A DNA stretch of 13,556 nt from Flavobacterium sp. (GTDB taxonomy: Bacteria > Bacteroidota > Bacteroidia > Flavobacteriales > Flavobacteriaceae), in contig JADMKR010000219.1 in assembly GCA_015478765.1 (NCBI GenBank), positions 1-13,556 on the forward strand. Direction: 5' to 3'. Below the pieces are notes generated by a model that was not told the origin of the DNA, did not search any database, and worked only from the letters and a program-made list of their open reading frames with translations. Shown one piece after another: positions 1 to 8,800 of the stretch. Numbering within the stretch: position 1 is the stretch's first letter; every line of letters begins with the position of its first letter. A program made the position numbers and the translations under genes.

Positions 1-1345
1 TCGTTGTTCACAATTAGGGTTTAAGACCGCCCTTATCGAGAAGTATTCTACCCTTGGCGGAACATGTCTAAACGTGGGATGTATTCCTTCGAAAGCATTG
101 TTGGATTCGTCACATCATTATCACGATGCCCAGCATTTACAGGATCATGGTATTGAGATCGCCGGCGAAATTAAGTTCAACATCAGCCAAATGATTGCGC
201 GTAAAGCAAAAGTTGTCGAGCAAAACGTCAGCGGTATAAAATATTTAATGGACAAGAATAAAATAACCGTATTGGAAGGTGTTGGTTCGTTTGAAGACGC
301 TACTCATATAAAAGTTACTAGAACCGATGGCGCTTCGGAAACTATTGAAGCCAAAAATACAATTATAGCTACCGGATCAAAACCCGCATCGCTGCCTTTC
401 ATCAAAATTGACAAGGAACGGATCATAACTTCCACCGAAGCGTTGAACTTGAAAGAAGTTCCGAAACATCTTATCGTAATCGGAGGCGGCGTTATCGGCC
501 TGGAACTTGGCCAGGTGTATTTGAGATTAGGCGCTCAGGTTTCTGTAGTGGAATACCTGGACCGAATTATACCAGGCATGGACGCATCATTATCAAAAGA
601 ACTTACCAAAGTCCTTAAGAAACAGGGCATGAAATTTTATACTTCGCACAAAGTGAAATCTGTCGAGCGCAACGGTGATGCCGTTCAGGTGCAGGCCGAG
701 AATGCTAAAGGCGAAACTATCACGCTGGATGGAGATTACTCGCTGGTTTCGGTTGGACGCAAACCTTACACTGACGGGCTTTCTGCCGATAAAGCCGGCT
801 TAAAAATAACAGATCGCGGCATGATCGAAGTCAATGATCATCTGCAGACAAATGTGCCAAACATTTACGCAATCGGCGATGTTGTCCGCGGTGCCATGCT
901 TGCCCATAAAGCGGAAGAAGAAGGCGTGTTTGTCGCCGAGGTGATCGCCGGTCAAAAACCGCACATCGATTACAATCTGATCCCGGGTGTTGTCTACACT
1001 TGGCCGGAAGTAGCCGCTGTCGGAAAAACGGAAGAACAATTGAAAGAAACCGGTGTTGCATATAAAACGGGCAGTTTTCCGTTCAAAGCCCTGGGCCGTT
1101 CACGCGCAAGCGGTGACACAGATGGTTTTGTGAAAATTCTGGCCGATGCAAAAACAGATGAAGTTTTAGGCATTCATATGATTGGCGCCCGCACTGCCGA
1201 TCTTATTGCCGAGGCCGTGGTCGCCATGGAATTCAAAGCTTCCGCAGAAGATATAGCACGAATTTCACACGCGCACCCAACATACGCCGAGGCGATGAAA
1301 GAAGCGGCTCTGGCTGCGACCGACAACCGTGCGATACACGCTTAA
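1..1345 (+). CDS. lpdA: Dihydrolipoyl dehydrogenase (E3), 5'-truncated by the window edge
   Basis: This is the E3 flavoprotein of 2-oxoacid dehydrogenase complexes. It reoxidises protein-bound dihydrolipoamide with NAD+ in the cytoplasm. The reading frame is open from base 2, giving 447 visible residues. The family is usually about 460-475 long, so only the N-terminal FAD-binding GxGxxG segment is missing. Visible features, numbered from base 2, are the redox disulfide CLNVGC (C22, C27) inside GGTCLNVGCIPSK, the NAD-binding VIGGGVIGLELG segment near residues 159-170, the FAD-binding YAIGDV segment, and the C-terminal HAHPTYAE motif with catalytic His425 and Glu430. The GTG at position 74 is an internal Val codon of the disulfide motif, not a start. 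The next gene begins 26 bases after the stop with no terminator between. The family assignment is secure. Which complex it serves cannot be told from the window. Confidence 0.96.
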   Translation, partial: RCSQLGFKTALIEKYSTLGGTCLNVGCIPSKALLDSSHHYHDAQHLQDHGIEIAGEIKFNISQMIARKAKVVEQNVSGIKYLMDKNKITVLEGVGSFEDATHIKVTRTDGASETIEAKNTIIATGSKPASLPFIKIDKERIITSTEALNLKEVPKHLIVIGGGVIGLELGQVYLRLGAQVSVVEYLDRIIPGMDASLSKELTKVLKKQGMKFYTSHKVKSVERNGDAVQVQAENAKGETITLDGDYSLVSVGRKPYTDGLSADKAGLKITDRGMIEVNDHLQTNVPNIYAIGDVVRGAMLAHKAEEEGVFVAEVIAGQKPHIDYNLIPGVVYTWPEVAAVGKTEEQLKETGVAYKTGSFPFKALGRSRASGDTDGFVKILADAKTDEVLGIHMIGARTADLIAEAVVAMEFKASAEDIARISHAHPTYAEAMKEAALAATDNRAIHA

Positions 1346-1371
1346 ATATTAATCAGTCGCAATATCAATCC

Positions 1372-2787
1372 ATGAAAAAACTATTCGGGTTCGCGTTTCT
1401 GTTGGCTTTTGCACTTTCCAATGCGCAAACTGTTTGTACGTCAGGCTTCGCCGGTACATATCCTTGCAACAATATCGACCTGCAGGCGCGGGTCGCATTT
1501 CCGTCGATGGGTGGTACTTTGGGGACTGAAGGAAACGATTGTTGGGGATGGACCGACCCACTGACAGGTAAGGAATACGCCATCATGGGTTGTGACCTTT
1601 ACACGGCATTTGTCGATATTTCAAATCCGACGGCACCTATTTATGTCGGGAAAGTAATCTCGCACAACAATATCAGCAGCGACTGGCGCGACATCAAGGT
1701 GTATAACAATCATGCATTTATCGTTAGTGAAGCTCCGGGCCACGGCATGCAGGTTTTCGATCTGACCCGCCTTAGAAATGTGACCACACCACAGATTTTT
1801 GCTCCCGATACGCGCTATTCCGGATTCGGAAATTGCCATAACATCGCCATTAATGAATCATCGGGCTACGCTTATTGCATTGGCACCAACACTTTTGGCG
1901 GCGGCCCACACATCGTCAATATCCAAAATCCGTTGAACCCTGTTGCGGCAGGTGGTTATGCACTTGAAGGCTATACCCATGACGCCCAGATAGTCAACTA
2001 TTCCGGACCAGATGGCGATCATACCGGAAAAGAAGTATTCTTTGGTGCCAATGAAGATAAAGTGGTTGTTTTGGATGTTACCAATAAGGGAAGCATCTCC
2101 TTGATATCTACTTTTACATACGCAAATACAAGCTACACGCACCAGGGCTGGTTAACCCCCGACAGCAGATATTGGATCGTGGGAGATGAACTTGATGAGA
2201 CCAGTTTTGGTTTTAATACCCGATCGATCATGATCGACTATTCTAACCTTGATGCGCCTGCCTTGAAAGGACAGTATTTGGGTGCGACACCCGCCATTGA
2301 CCACAACGGCTATACATTAGGGAATGAGTTTTACCTTGCCAATTACCGCGCAGGATTTCGCTTGATCAGTACAGCCAATATCGATAGCGGAACGATGAAT
2401 GAAATCGGTTTTTTCGATACTTATCCAAGCAGTAACAGCGCGGCATTCAACGGCGCATGGAGTGTTTATCCTTATTTTGCAAGCGGAAATATTATCGTTA
2501 GCGATATAAACCGCGGTTTGTTTATTTTAAAGAAAGGAAATGCATTAAGTGTATCCGAACAGTCAATCGATGAAGCGTTTATAAGCCCGAATCCGGCATC
2601 CGATTTCGCCACCATAAACCTGAACCAATCCATAGAAAATGTCGAGGTTTTTAATATTTTAGGAAATAAGGTGCGATCTTATGCACCCAATAATCCGGAA
2701 TTCACTTTCAACACCGCCGATCTCGCGCGCGGAATGTACATTGTGAAAATCAATGGTAAATTGGTCAAAAAGCTGATGATTAAATGA
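1372..2787 (+). CDS. Secreted choice-of-anchor-B / LVIVD-repeat protein with T9SS type A sorting domain
   Basis: This is a 471-residue exported protein. It opens with a signal peptide of about 18 residues (Lys-Lys, hydrophobic core, SNAQ cleavage region). The body carries repeated beta-rich segments of the type FVDISNPTAPIYVGKV, HIVNIQNPLNP and VVVLDVTNKGSISLI, which match LVIVD-type beta-propeller repeats. It also has conserved blocks DCWGW, CHNIAIN, YTHDAQIV and THQGWLTPD typical of the choice-of-anchor-B family. The last 75 or so residues (FISPNPASDFATINL, VFNILGNKV, ARGMYIVKINGKLVKKLMIK) form a type A sorting domain, so the mature protein should cross the outer membrane by T9SS and be surface-attached or released. 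The molecular function of the family is not established. Its stop overlaps the ATG of the next gene by 4 bases (ATGA), which suggests translational coupling. Confidence 0.9.
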   Translation: MKKLFGFAFLLAFALSNAQTVCTSGFAGTYPCNNIDLQARVAFPSMGGTLGTEGNDCWGWTDPLTGKEYAIMGCDLYTAFVDISNPTAPIYVGKVISHNNISSDWRDIKVYNNHAFIVSEAPGHGMQVFDLTRLRNVTTPQIFAPDTRYSGFGNCHNIAINESSGYAYCIGTNTFGGGPHIVNIQNPLNPVAAGGYALEGYTHDAQIVNYSGPDGDHTGKEVFFGANEDKVVVLDVTNKGSISLISTFTYANTSYTHQGWLTPDSRYWIVGDELDETSFGFNTRSIMIDYSNLDAPALKGQYLGATPAIDHNGYTLGNEFYLANYRAGFRLISTANIDSGTMNEIGFFDTYPSSNSAAFNGAWSVYPYFASGNIIVSDINRGLFILKKGNALSVSEQSIDEAFISPNPASDFATINLNQSIENVEVFNILGNKVRSYAPNNPEFTFNTADLARGMYIVKINGKLVKKLMIK

Positions 2788-4139
2788 GAGCACTGATCGC
2801 CATAATTGCTTTGTCCTTGCTGAGTTGCTCCAAAAGTGATGAATCGGTAGGTGCGATGGTTGTTGCCAATGAACTTCTGTGGAGCAAAAGCTATGGCGGA
2901 TCAGGCGATGAGAAAATCGGCGGGGCAGTCGCAACTCCCGATGGCGGCTTTATTGTAATTGGCTACACCGACAGTAATGACAACGATATTATCAAGACCC
3001 ATGCATCGGTCGATATCTGGCTGGCACGTTTCAGTGCTGATGGTCAGATCATTTGGAGCAAGACTTATGGCGGATCTGCCGATGATTACGGCATGAGCAT
3101 TATCGCTACTTCTGACGGAAACTACGCAATCGGTGGCTACAGCGGCAGCAACGATGGTGAAGTGCCCGATAATCTCGGAATGCACGATTTTTACATTGCC
3201 AAAATAACCGGTGACGGAAACATGCTCTGGAGCAAAAACTACGGATTTTTGAGCCATGACCACGCCCATAAATTAATGCAGACGCGCGACGGTGGATTTT
3301 TCATTGCAGGATACGCTGATTATGCCGGAATCGATGGTAGTGGACAAGGAGGCGACAATGGCGACGGTCATTCGATGCGATCCAACGTTGCCGAAGGAGT
3401 TATGCACGGCGTGGGCGAATTTTTCGGCGTTAAGCTCGACGCCAATGGTAATTTTGAATGGTACCGATATTACGGTGGAACGATGAACGACCGCGTCAAT
3501 GATGTAGTGGAGGCAAACGATGGCGGGATCATCATGGCCGGATATACTGAAAGTGAAGATTTCGACATCGTCGGCAGTAAAGGAAGCTACGATTACTGGG
3601 TAATAAAACTGCACAGTGACGGCGCACTTCACTGGAAAAAAAACTACGGCGGATCCGGGATTGATCAGGGCTTCGGAATCGTGAAAACCAATAATAATTC
3701 ATATCTGATGGTAGGCCGATCCAACAGTGAAGACGGCGATATTTCCAATCCTCAGGGTAATTTTGATTCGTGGGTCATTCATATTAATGACCATGGCGAC
3801 CTGCTTTGGGAAAAATCTTTTGGCGGCGCCGAGTATGACGATTCTTCTACAATTCGAAAAATACAAGGTGGTAATTACGTAGTTGTCGGAAATACGCGAG
3901 GGAACGCAGGTTCAACTGCCAACGTCGGGCAAAACGATGCGTGGATCTACCAAATCGATAATTTCGTGAATACGGGAATTCATTGGCAGCAAAGTTTTGG
4001 CGGCTCGCAAATTGACATGGCCATGGACGTGGTTCAAACTCCCGACGGAATTATAGTCGTAGGTGAATCACAAAGCTCCGACTTCAACTTATCACAAAAT
4101 CACGGCATGAATGATTTGATGATCGCCAAGATCCGATAG
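2784..4139 (+). CDS. Seven-repeat beta-propeller lipoprotein, probably surface exposed
   Basis: This is a 451-residue lipoprotein. The signal peptide ends in a lipobox (LLSC, Cys15), followed by SKSDES, an acidic/lysine stretch similar to the lipoprotein export signal that sends Bacteroidota lipoproteins to the cell surface. The rest is seven copies of a repeat opening W-x-K-x-Y/F-G-G and continuing with DGG(F/Y)IVxGY, an acidic S-N/E-D-x-D-I loop, and a DxWxxK/R strand. The leading Trp residues are at 33, 91, 149, 226, 284, 342 and 401, so the period is 58-59. The exception is repeat 3, which carries about 19 extra Gly/Asp-rich residues (around 184-203). Seven equal repeats fit one seven-bladed propeller. 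Repeats of this type are common in Bacteroidota secreted proteins but have no assigned activity. There is no C-terminal sorting domain, so anchoring is by lipid only. The ATG lies inside the end of the preceding secreted-protein gene. Confidence 0.85.
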   Translation: MRALIAIIALSLLSCSKSDESVGAMVVANELLWSKSYGGSGDEKIGGAVATPDGGFIVIGYTDSNDNDIIKTHASVDIWLARFSADGQIIWSKTYGGSADDYGMSIIATSDGNYAIGGYSGSNDGEVPDNLGMHDFYIAKITGDGNMLWSKNYGFLSHDHAHKLMQTRDGGFFIAGYADYAGIDGSGQGGDNGDGHSMRSNVAEGVMHGVGEFFGVKLDANGNFEWYRYYGGTMNDRVNDVVEANDGGIIMAGYTESEDFDIVGSKGSYDYWVIKLHSDGALHWKKNYGGSGIDQGFGIVKTNNNSYLMVGRSNSEDGDISNPQGNFDSWVIHINDHGDLLWEKSFGGAEYDDSSTIRKIQGGNYVVVGNTRGNAGSTANVGQNDAWIYQIDNFVNTGIHWQQSFGGSQIDMAMDVVQTPDGIIVVGESQSSDFNLSQNHGMNDLMIAKIR

Positions 4140-4152
4140 TAAAAACCGAGCT

Positions 4153-5436
4153 GTGAGAACATCTTTCCACACCAGGATTCAAAATCCCCAGGAATTTAAA
4201 GAGCAATTACTTCAATGGTCGGCTGCATTTCGTGAAGTCGCTTTTTTGGATAGTAACAACTACCGGCATAATTATTCACAATACAATTGCATCGTGGCCG
4301 CCGATGCATTCACTTCGCTCCAAACCGATTTCCACAATGCGTGGGATGATTTGCAGCAATATCAACAATCGACGCGGGACTGGCTTTTTGGCTATCTTTC
4401 ATACGATCTTAAAAATGACGTTGAAGATTTAAAATCGGAGAACCACGACGGACTGGCATTCGCCGATTTATATTTTTTCCAGCCAAAGAAATTGTTTATC
4501 CTGAATGGTGACCAACTCGAATTGCAGTACCTTCATCTGTGTGACGATGAGATCGAAACCGACTTGGCCGATATCCTAAAAATAGTGCCGGCGGAAAAGA
4601 AAACTGGGAAAATCAATCTTGAACAGCGCATCAAACCCGACTCCTACAAACAAAAAGTTTCGGAAATGTTGGCTCACATCCAGCTTGGCGATATTTATGA
4701 AGCCAATTTCTGCATGGAATTTTTCGCGACCGATGCTGATATTGATCCGGTGACCGTATATAAAAAGCTGAACCAAATATCGACGCCGCCATTTGCAGCT
4801 TTTCTAAAGAATGACAGGAATTTCCTGATGTCAGCGTCACCCGAACGCTACCTTCGGAAAATAGGACCTAAATTAATATCGCAACCCATAAAAGGTACGG
4901 CGCGTCGCAGCGGCAACGAATCCGAAGACGCGCTGATTGCACAAACTTTATTGATATCAGAAAAGGAACGATCTGAAAATATCATGATTGTTGATCTGGT
5001 GCGAAACGATTTGTCGCGAACGGCGGCGAAAGATTCGGTAACCGTCGAAGAGCTATGCGGACTCTATACTTTCAAACAGGTGCACCATCTGATTTCAACC
5101 GTAACATCTGAAATTAAAGATGATTGTTTGCCGGTAGAAGCGCTTCGCACGACTTTCCCAATGGGAAGCATGACGGGCGCGCCGAAAATATCGGCCATGG
5201 AAATCATCGAAAAGCTGGAGGAAACCAAACGCGGTCTCTACAGCGGATCGGTTGGCTATTTCACACCCGACGGCGATTTCGATTTTAATGTTGTCATCCG
5301 GAGCATCCTTTATAATTCAGCCAATAAATACATTTCTTTTTCGGTAGGAAGCGCCATTACCGCCGCCAGCGACCCCGATGCCGAATATGCCGAATGTTTG
5401 CTGAAAGCCCAAGCGATGCACAGCGCGTTATCATAG
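4153..5436 (+). CDS. pabB: Aminodeoxychorismate synthase component I (PabB-type chorismate-binding enzyme)
   Basis: This 427-residue chorismate-utilising enzyme converts chorismate and ammonia to 4-amino-4-deoxychorismate for p-aminobenzoate and folate synthesis. The C-terminal chorismate-binding domain (from about residue 160) shows IQLGDIYEANF, SASPERYL, PIKGTARR (245-252), SENIMIVDLVRNDLSR, TFPMGSMTGAPK and the final GSAITAASDPDAEYAE block. Lys247 of PIKGT matches the active-site lysine of PabB. Anthranilate synthases (TrpE) have Ala there (PIAGT), which is the reason for choosing PabB over TrpE. The start is GTG, 13 bases after the preceding stop. No ATG alternative exists before the conserved N-terminal region (FGYLSYDLKNDVE). 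The glutaminase partner PabA is not in the window. The order pabB-tilS-dsbD is one I recall from flavobacteria. Confidence 0.9.
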   Translation: MRTSFHTRIQNPQEFKEQLLQWSAAFREVAFLDSNNYRHNYSQYNCIVAADAFTSLQTDFHNAWDDLQQYQQSTRDWLFGYLSYDLKNDVEDLKSENHDGLAFADLYFFQPKKLFILNGDQLELQYLHLCDDEIETDLADILKIVPAEKKTGKINLEQRIKPDSYKQKVSEMLAHIQLGDIYEANFCMEFFATDADIDPVTVYKKLNQISTPPFAAFLKNDRNFLMSASPERYLRKIGPKLISQPIKGTARRSGNESEDALIAQTLLISEKERSENIMIVDLVRNDLSRTAAKDSVTVEELCGLYTFKQVHHLISTVTSEIKDDCLPVEALRTTFPMGSMTGAPKISAMEIIEKLEETKRGLYSGSVGYFTPDGDFDFNVVIRSILYNSANKYISFSVGSAITAASDPDAEYAECLLKAQAMHSALS

Positions 5437-5492
5437 ACCGCTTTTTCGGTATGTGAGTTAAAAGCGTTAAATTCGCCATACACTTGTCTGAC

Positions 5493-6800
5493 ATGTTAGA
5501 AAAACTTCAGCATCATCTCAATTTAAATTTCGGTTTTTTGCGCGACAGGCAATTATTCGTTGCTGTAAGTGGCGGAATCGACAGTATGGTCTTGTTGGAT
5601 GCGATGCTGAAATTAGACTACGATGTGGCGGTATTGCATTGCAATTTCTCACTGCGTGGAAAGGAAAGTGATGACGATCAGGAATTTGTCAAAGTGTATT
5701 GCCGCAATATTAATATCCCCTGTTTTACGGTGGTTTTTGACGCTGAAGCATTCGCCGATGAATTCAAATTATCGTCTCAAGTGGCGGCGCGTGGCTTGCG
5801 ATACGAATGGTTCAGCCAAATGCTGAAGGAACACAAGTACGATTACGTCCTGACCGCGCATCACTCCGATGATAACCTGGAGACATTTCTGATTAACCTT
5901 TCGCGCGGTACGGGAATCGACGGACTTATAGGAATTCCACAGCGCAATGAAAAAGTGATTCGTCCCTTTTTATTGTTCTCACGCGATGAGATTGAGCTGT
6001 ATGCACAAACTCATGCAATTAAATGGCGAGAGGACAGCAGCAATTCATCCGACAAATATCTTCGGAATAAAATCAGGCATAAGATTGTGCCCGAATTAAA
6101 ACAGGTGAATTCCGATATTCTGAAGTCGCTTCGCACAACGCAGGATTTCCTTCGGCAGACGAACGATATGGCGGAAGATGCCGCAGCACTTGTATTCAAG
6201 GAAGTTGCCCAGTATGCGAATGACGAAGTACACATCAATCTCGAAAAGCTTACCAAGCTTCCCAATTACAAATCCTATTTATATCGATGGCTACGGGAAT
6301 ATAATTTTCAGGCGTGGGACGATATTTACGATTTGGTGAATGCTCAAACCGGTAAACAGGTACTGGCGCCGCAACATCGGTTGCTTAAGAACCGCCATTT
6401 TTTCATTGTATCGCCGGTCAGACAATTGTCGGATTCACAGTATGAAATTCATTCGGGCCAGTCAGAAGTTAATATTCCCTTAAAACTTAGAATCGATATG
6501 ACCGACTCTATATCGGATCTGTCGGATAGGGCTATCTTTGTAGACGCCGAAAAAATTGTTTTTCCGTTGCAAGTACGCAAGTGGGAGCATGGCGATATTT
6601 TTTATCCTTTTGGCATGAACGGAAAATCCAAAAAGATCAGTAAGTTTTTCAAAGATGAAAAAATGTCACTTAACGAAAAACAGGACACATGGTTATTATT
6701 GTCCGAAAACAAAGTTATTTGGGTAATTGGAGTTCGGGCAGATGAACGTTTTAAAATTACCGACCAAACCAAACAAATATTAAAAATAGAGCTTAGATAA
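5493..6800 (+). CDS. tilS: tRNA(Ile)-lysidine synthase
   Basis: This 435-residue enzyme joins lysine to C34 of the CAU-anticodon tRNA(Ile) in an ATP-dependent reaction, so that AUA is read as Ile. It carries the PP-loop signature SGGIDS (residues 26-31), which binds ATP, the HHSDDNLET block (123-131), and the RNKIRH motif (191-196). A C-terminal TilS domain follows (FPLQVRKWEHGDIFYPFGM, KKISKFFKDEKM, WVIGVRADERFKI). The ATG at 5493 (MLEKLQHH) is preferred over an in-frame TTG three codons upstream, because flavobacterial TilS proteins typically begin this way. The stop TAA shares its last base with the ATG of dsbD (TAATG), which suggests coupled translation. The 56-base gap before it contains only a weak dyad. 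Confidence 0.93.
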   Translation: MLEKLQHHLNLNFGFLRDRQLFVAVSGGIDSMVLLDAMLKLDYDVAVLHCNFSLRGKESDDDQEFVKVYCRNINIPCFTVVFDAEAFADEFKLSSQVAARGLRYEWFSQMLKEHKYDYVLTAHHSDDNLETFLINLSRGTGIDGLIGIPQRNEKVIRPFLLFSRDEIELYAQTHAIKWREDSSNSSDKYLRNKIRHKIVPELKQVNSDILKSLRTTQDFLRQTNDMAEDAAALVFKEVAQYANDEVHINLEKLTKLPNYKSYLYRWLREYNFQAWDDIYDLVNAQTGKQVLAPQHRLLKNRHFFIVSPVRQLSDSQYEIHSGQSEVNIPLKLRIDMTDSISDLSDRAIFVDAEKIVFPLQVRKWEHGDIFYPFGMNGKSKKISKFFKDEKMSLNEKQDTWLLLSENKVIWVIGVRADERFKITDQTKQILKIELR

Positions 6801-8800
6801 TGAAAAAAGTACTATTGCTACTGGCTTTGCTGGTAATGTCAAATTCGTTCGCACAGATACTCGACCCCGTTCAGTGGTCAACCAAAGTCGAAAAGATATC
6901 CGGCAATGAATTTACGCTGGTATTCGATGCTGTGATTGAACCCGATTGGCACGTGTATTCGCAATTTACGCCTGAAGGGGGGCCGCTTCCGCTGGAATTG
7001 ATCTTTAAAAATTCGGCCGGTAATTTCCAACTTATCGGAAAGGCAACCGAAAGTAAAACCTCGCGCGCTTATAACGATATTTTCGAAGTGGATGAAGTCT
7101 TTTTCGCCAACAAGGCCACCGTCAGACAAAAGGTCAAAGTCCTGAACGGAAAACTCACTAAAATTGATGTCACCCTGGAATATCAGGTTTGCAAGGAGGT
7201 CTGTATCAATCAGCGGAAACAATTATCATTTCGATTGCCGGCCATCGTACTGCCTGCCGATAGTCCGGTGGCTGTACCTATAACAGAAGTCGATACGGCA
7301 AATTCAGAAATCCAGCCGGTGATAACCGATACGATCGGCGAACAAAACATCATTGTCAAAGCCATCAACGCACCCGATCAGGCACCGCCGGTACGAAACC
7401 TTTGGTCGATTTTCTTCATTGCGTTTTTGTCCGGATTTGCAGCCTTACTGACACCTTGCGTTTTTCCACTGATTCCAATGACGGTGAGTTTCTTTACCAA
7501 ACAGAGCAAGACCCGCGCGGCCGGAATTCGCAATGCCATCATTTATGGGATTTCCATCATTGTAATTTATGTGACTTTGGGATTTTTGGTATCGTGGATT
7601 TTTGGTGCCGATGCATTGAATTCATTGGCTACCAACGTATGGTTTAACCTGATATTTTTCCTTTTGCTGGTATTTTTCGCCGCCTCATTCCTGGGTGCAT
7701 TTGAAATCATGTTGCCGAATTCCTGGGCTAATAAAGTTGACCGCCAAGCCGACCGCGGTGGCATCATCGGAATTTTATTCATGGCACTGGCACTCGCTAT
7801 TGTTTCGTTCTCATGTACCGGACCAATCGTCGGAACCCTGCTTTTTGAAGCTGCTTCCAATGGAGTTATCGGGCCTATTATCGGAATGTTCGGATTTTCA
7901 TTGGCACTCGCCCTGCCGTTCATGCTTTTTGCAATGTTCCCCGGTTGGTTGAATTCACTGCCAAAATCGGGTGGATGGCTGAATACAGTCAAGGTTTTCC
8001 TCGGATTTCTGGAATTGGCATTGGCTTTCAAATTTTTATCAAATGCCGATCTGGTGCTGCAACTCCACTTGCTGGAAAGGGAAGCGTTCCTTGCCATATG
8101 GATTGCGATCTTTGGGGCGCTGGCCCTGTATCTTTTTGGAAAAATTACGTTGCCGCATGATAGTCCGTTGCCATTTATCTCTGTAGGCCGATTATTATTG
8201 GGACTGCTGGTACTGTCATTCACCATTTACCTGATTCCGGGTTTATGGGGCGCGCCATTGAAAATGATCAGCGCATTCCCGCCGCCGATGGAATATAGTG
8301 AGAGTCCGCGTGGCTTTGGAGGATCGACAACTTCGGCATCAGCGGAACTTCCTGAACATGCCAAGTACGGACCGCATGATATCGTTTCTTTTGAGGATTA
8401 TGAACACGGACTTGCCTATGCTAAAAAAGTCAATAAGCCCGTAATGATCGATTTCACCGGTTGGGCGTGTGTAAACTGTCGGAAGATGGAAGCCAATGTA
8501 TGGTCGGATGAACGGGTATTGTCAATTCTCAAGAATGACATAGTCCTGATTTCGCTGTATGTAGATGACAAACGAAAACTGCCGGAGAGCGAATGGCACA
8601 CATCGGAGCTCACCGGCGAGAAAATCGAAACGATAGGAGAGAAGTGGACCGATTTTATGATTGGAACCTACAAAACCAACACTCAGCCTTTATATGTACT
8701 GACTGATACCGACGGGAATTCACTTCAGGGCACCATTAGTTATACCGACACCGAGACGTATTTGAAATGGCTAAAGGAAGGCGTGGCGAAATTTAAGTAG
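6800..8800 (+). CDS. dsbD: Thiol:disulfide interchange protein DsbD
   Basis: This 666-residue inner-membrane protein carries reducing power from cytoplasmic thioredoxin to periplasmic proteins (disulfide isomerisation, cytochrome c maturation). Its three parts are all present. After a signal peptide (about 1-19, ending NSFAQ), the N-terminal DsbD-alpha domain (about 20-150) carries the VCKEVC pair C131/C135. The CcdA-like membrane domain (about 202-485, eight or so hydrophobic helices) contains LTPCVFPLIP (C220) and SFSCTGPIVG (C339), which form the transmembrane disulfide. The C-terminal thioredoxin-like domain (about 520-666) contains WACVNC (C557/C560). All six redox cysteines are therefore intact. 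The gene starts on the last base of the tilS stop. Its 3' end overlaps the convergent CoA-disulfide-reductase-like gene by 8 bases, leaving no room for a separate terminator between them. Confidence 0.95.
   Translation: MKKVLLLLALLVMSNSFAQILDPVQWSTKVEKISGNEFTLVFDAVIEPDWHVYSQFTPEGGPLPLELIFKNSAGNFQLIGKATESKTSRAYNDIFEVDEVFFANKATVRQKVKVLNGKLTKIDVTLEYQVCKEVCINQRKQLSFRLPAIVLPADSPVAVPITEVDTANSEIQPVITDTIGEQNIIVKAINAPDQAPPVRNLWSIFFIAFLSGFAALLTPCVFPLIPMTVSFFTKQSKTRAAGIRNAIIYGISIIVIYVTLGFLVSWIFGADALNSLATNVWFNLIFFLLLVFFAASFLGAFEIMLPNSWANKVDRQADRGGIIGILFMALALAIVSFSCTGPIVGTLLFEAASNGVIGPIIGMFGFSLALALPFMLFAMFPGWLNSLPKSGGWLNTVKVFLGFLELALAFKFLSNADLVLQLHLLEREAFLAIWIAIFGALALYLFGKITLPHDSPLPFISVGRLLLGLLVLSFTIYLIPGLWGAPLKMISAFPPPMEYSESPRGFGGSTTSASAELPEHAKYGPHDIVSFEDYEHGLAYAKKVNKPVMIDFTGWACVNCRKMEANVWSDERVLSILKNDIVLISLYVDDKRKLPESEWHTSELTGEKIETIGEKWTDFMIGTYKTNTQPLYVLTDTDGNSLQGTISYTDTETYLKWLKEGVAKFK

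Noticed and set aside
74..1345. GTG at 74 as the start of the lpdA gene
   Set aside because: The frame is open to base 2 and encodes the conserved GGTCLNV part of the redox disulfide motif. The gene is simply cut by the window edge.
2901..3632. Long - strand open frames opposite the propeller lipoprotein
   Set aside because: They mirror the repetitive Gly/Asp-rich codons of the + strand gene and have no recognisable domain.
4153..5436. Assignment of the chorismate enzyme as anthranilate synthase TrpE
   Set aside because: The PIKGT motif with Lys247 is the PabB form, and no trp genes are nearby.
5439..5466. CGCTTTT ... AAAAGCG dyad (14-base loop) between pabB and tilS as a possible terminator
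   Set aside because: The stem is AT-rich and short, the loop is long, and no T-run follows. The genes on both sides are co-directional and closely spaced, so it is more likely chance.
5479..5486. TACACTTG as a promoter -7 element in front of tilS
   Set aside because: It has one mismatch to TAnnTTTG, no TTG lies at the right distance upstream, and it sits only 6 bases from the tilS ATG.
7567..8226. 219-codon open frame on the - strand within dsbD
   Set aside because: It lies wholly opposite the conserved DsbD membrane domain, shows no recognisable motif, and is a frame shadow of the hydrophobic coding sequence.
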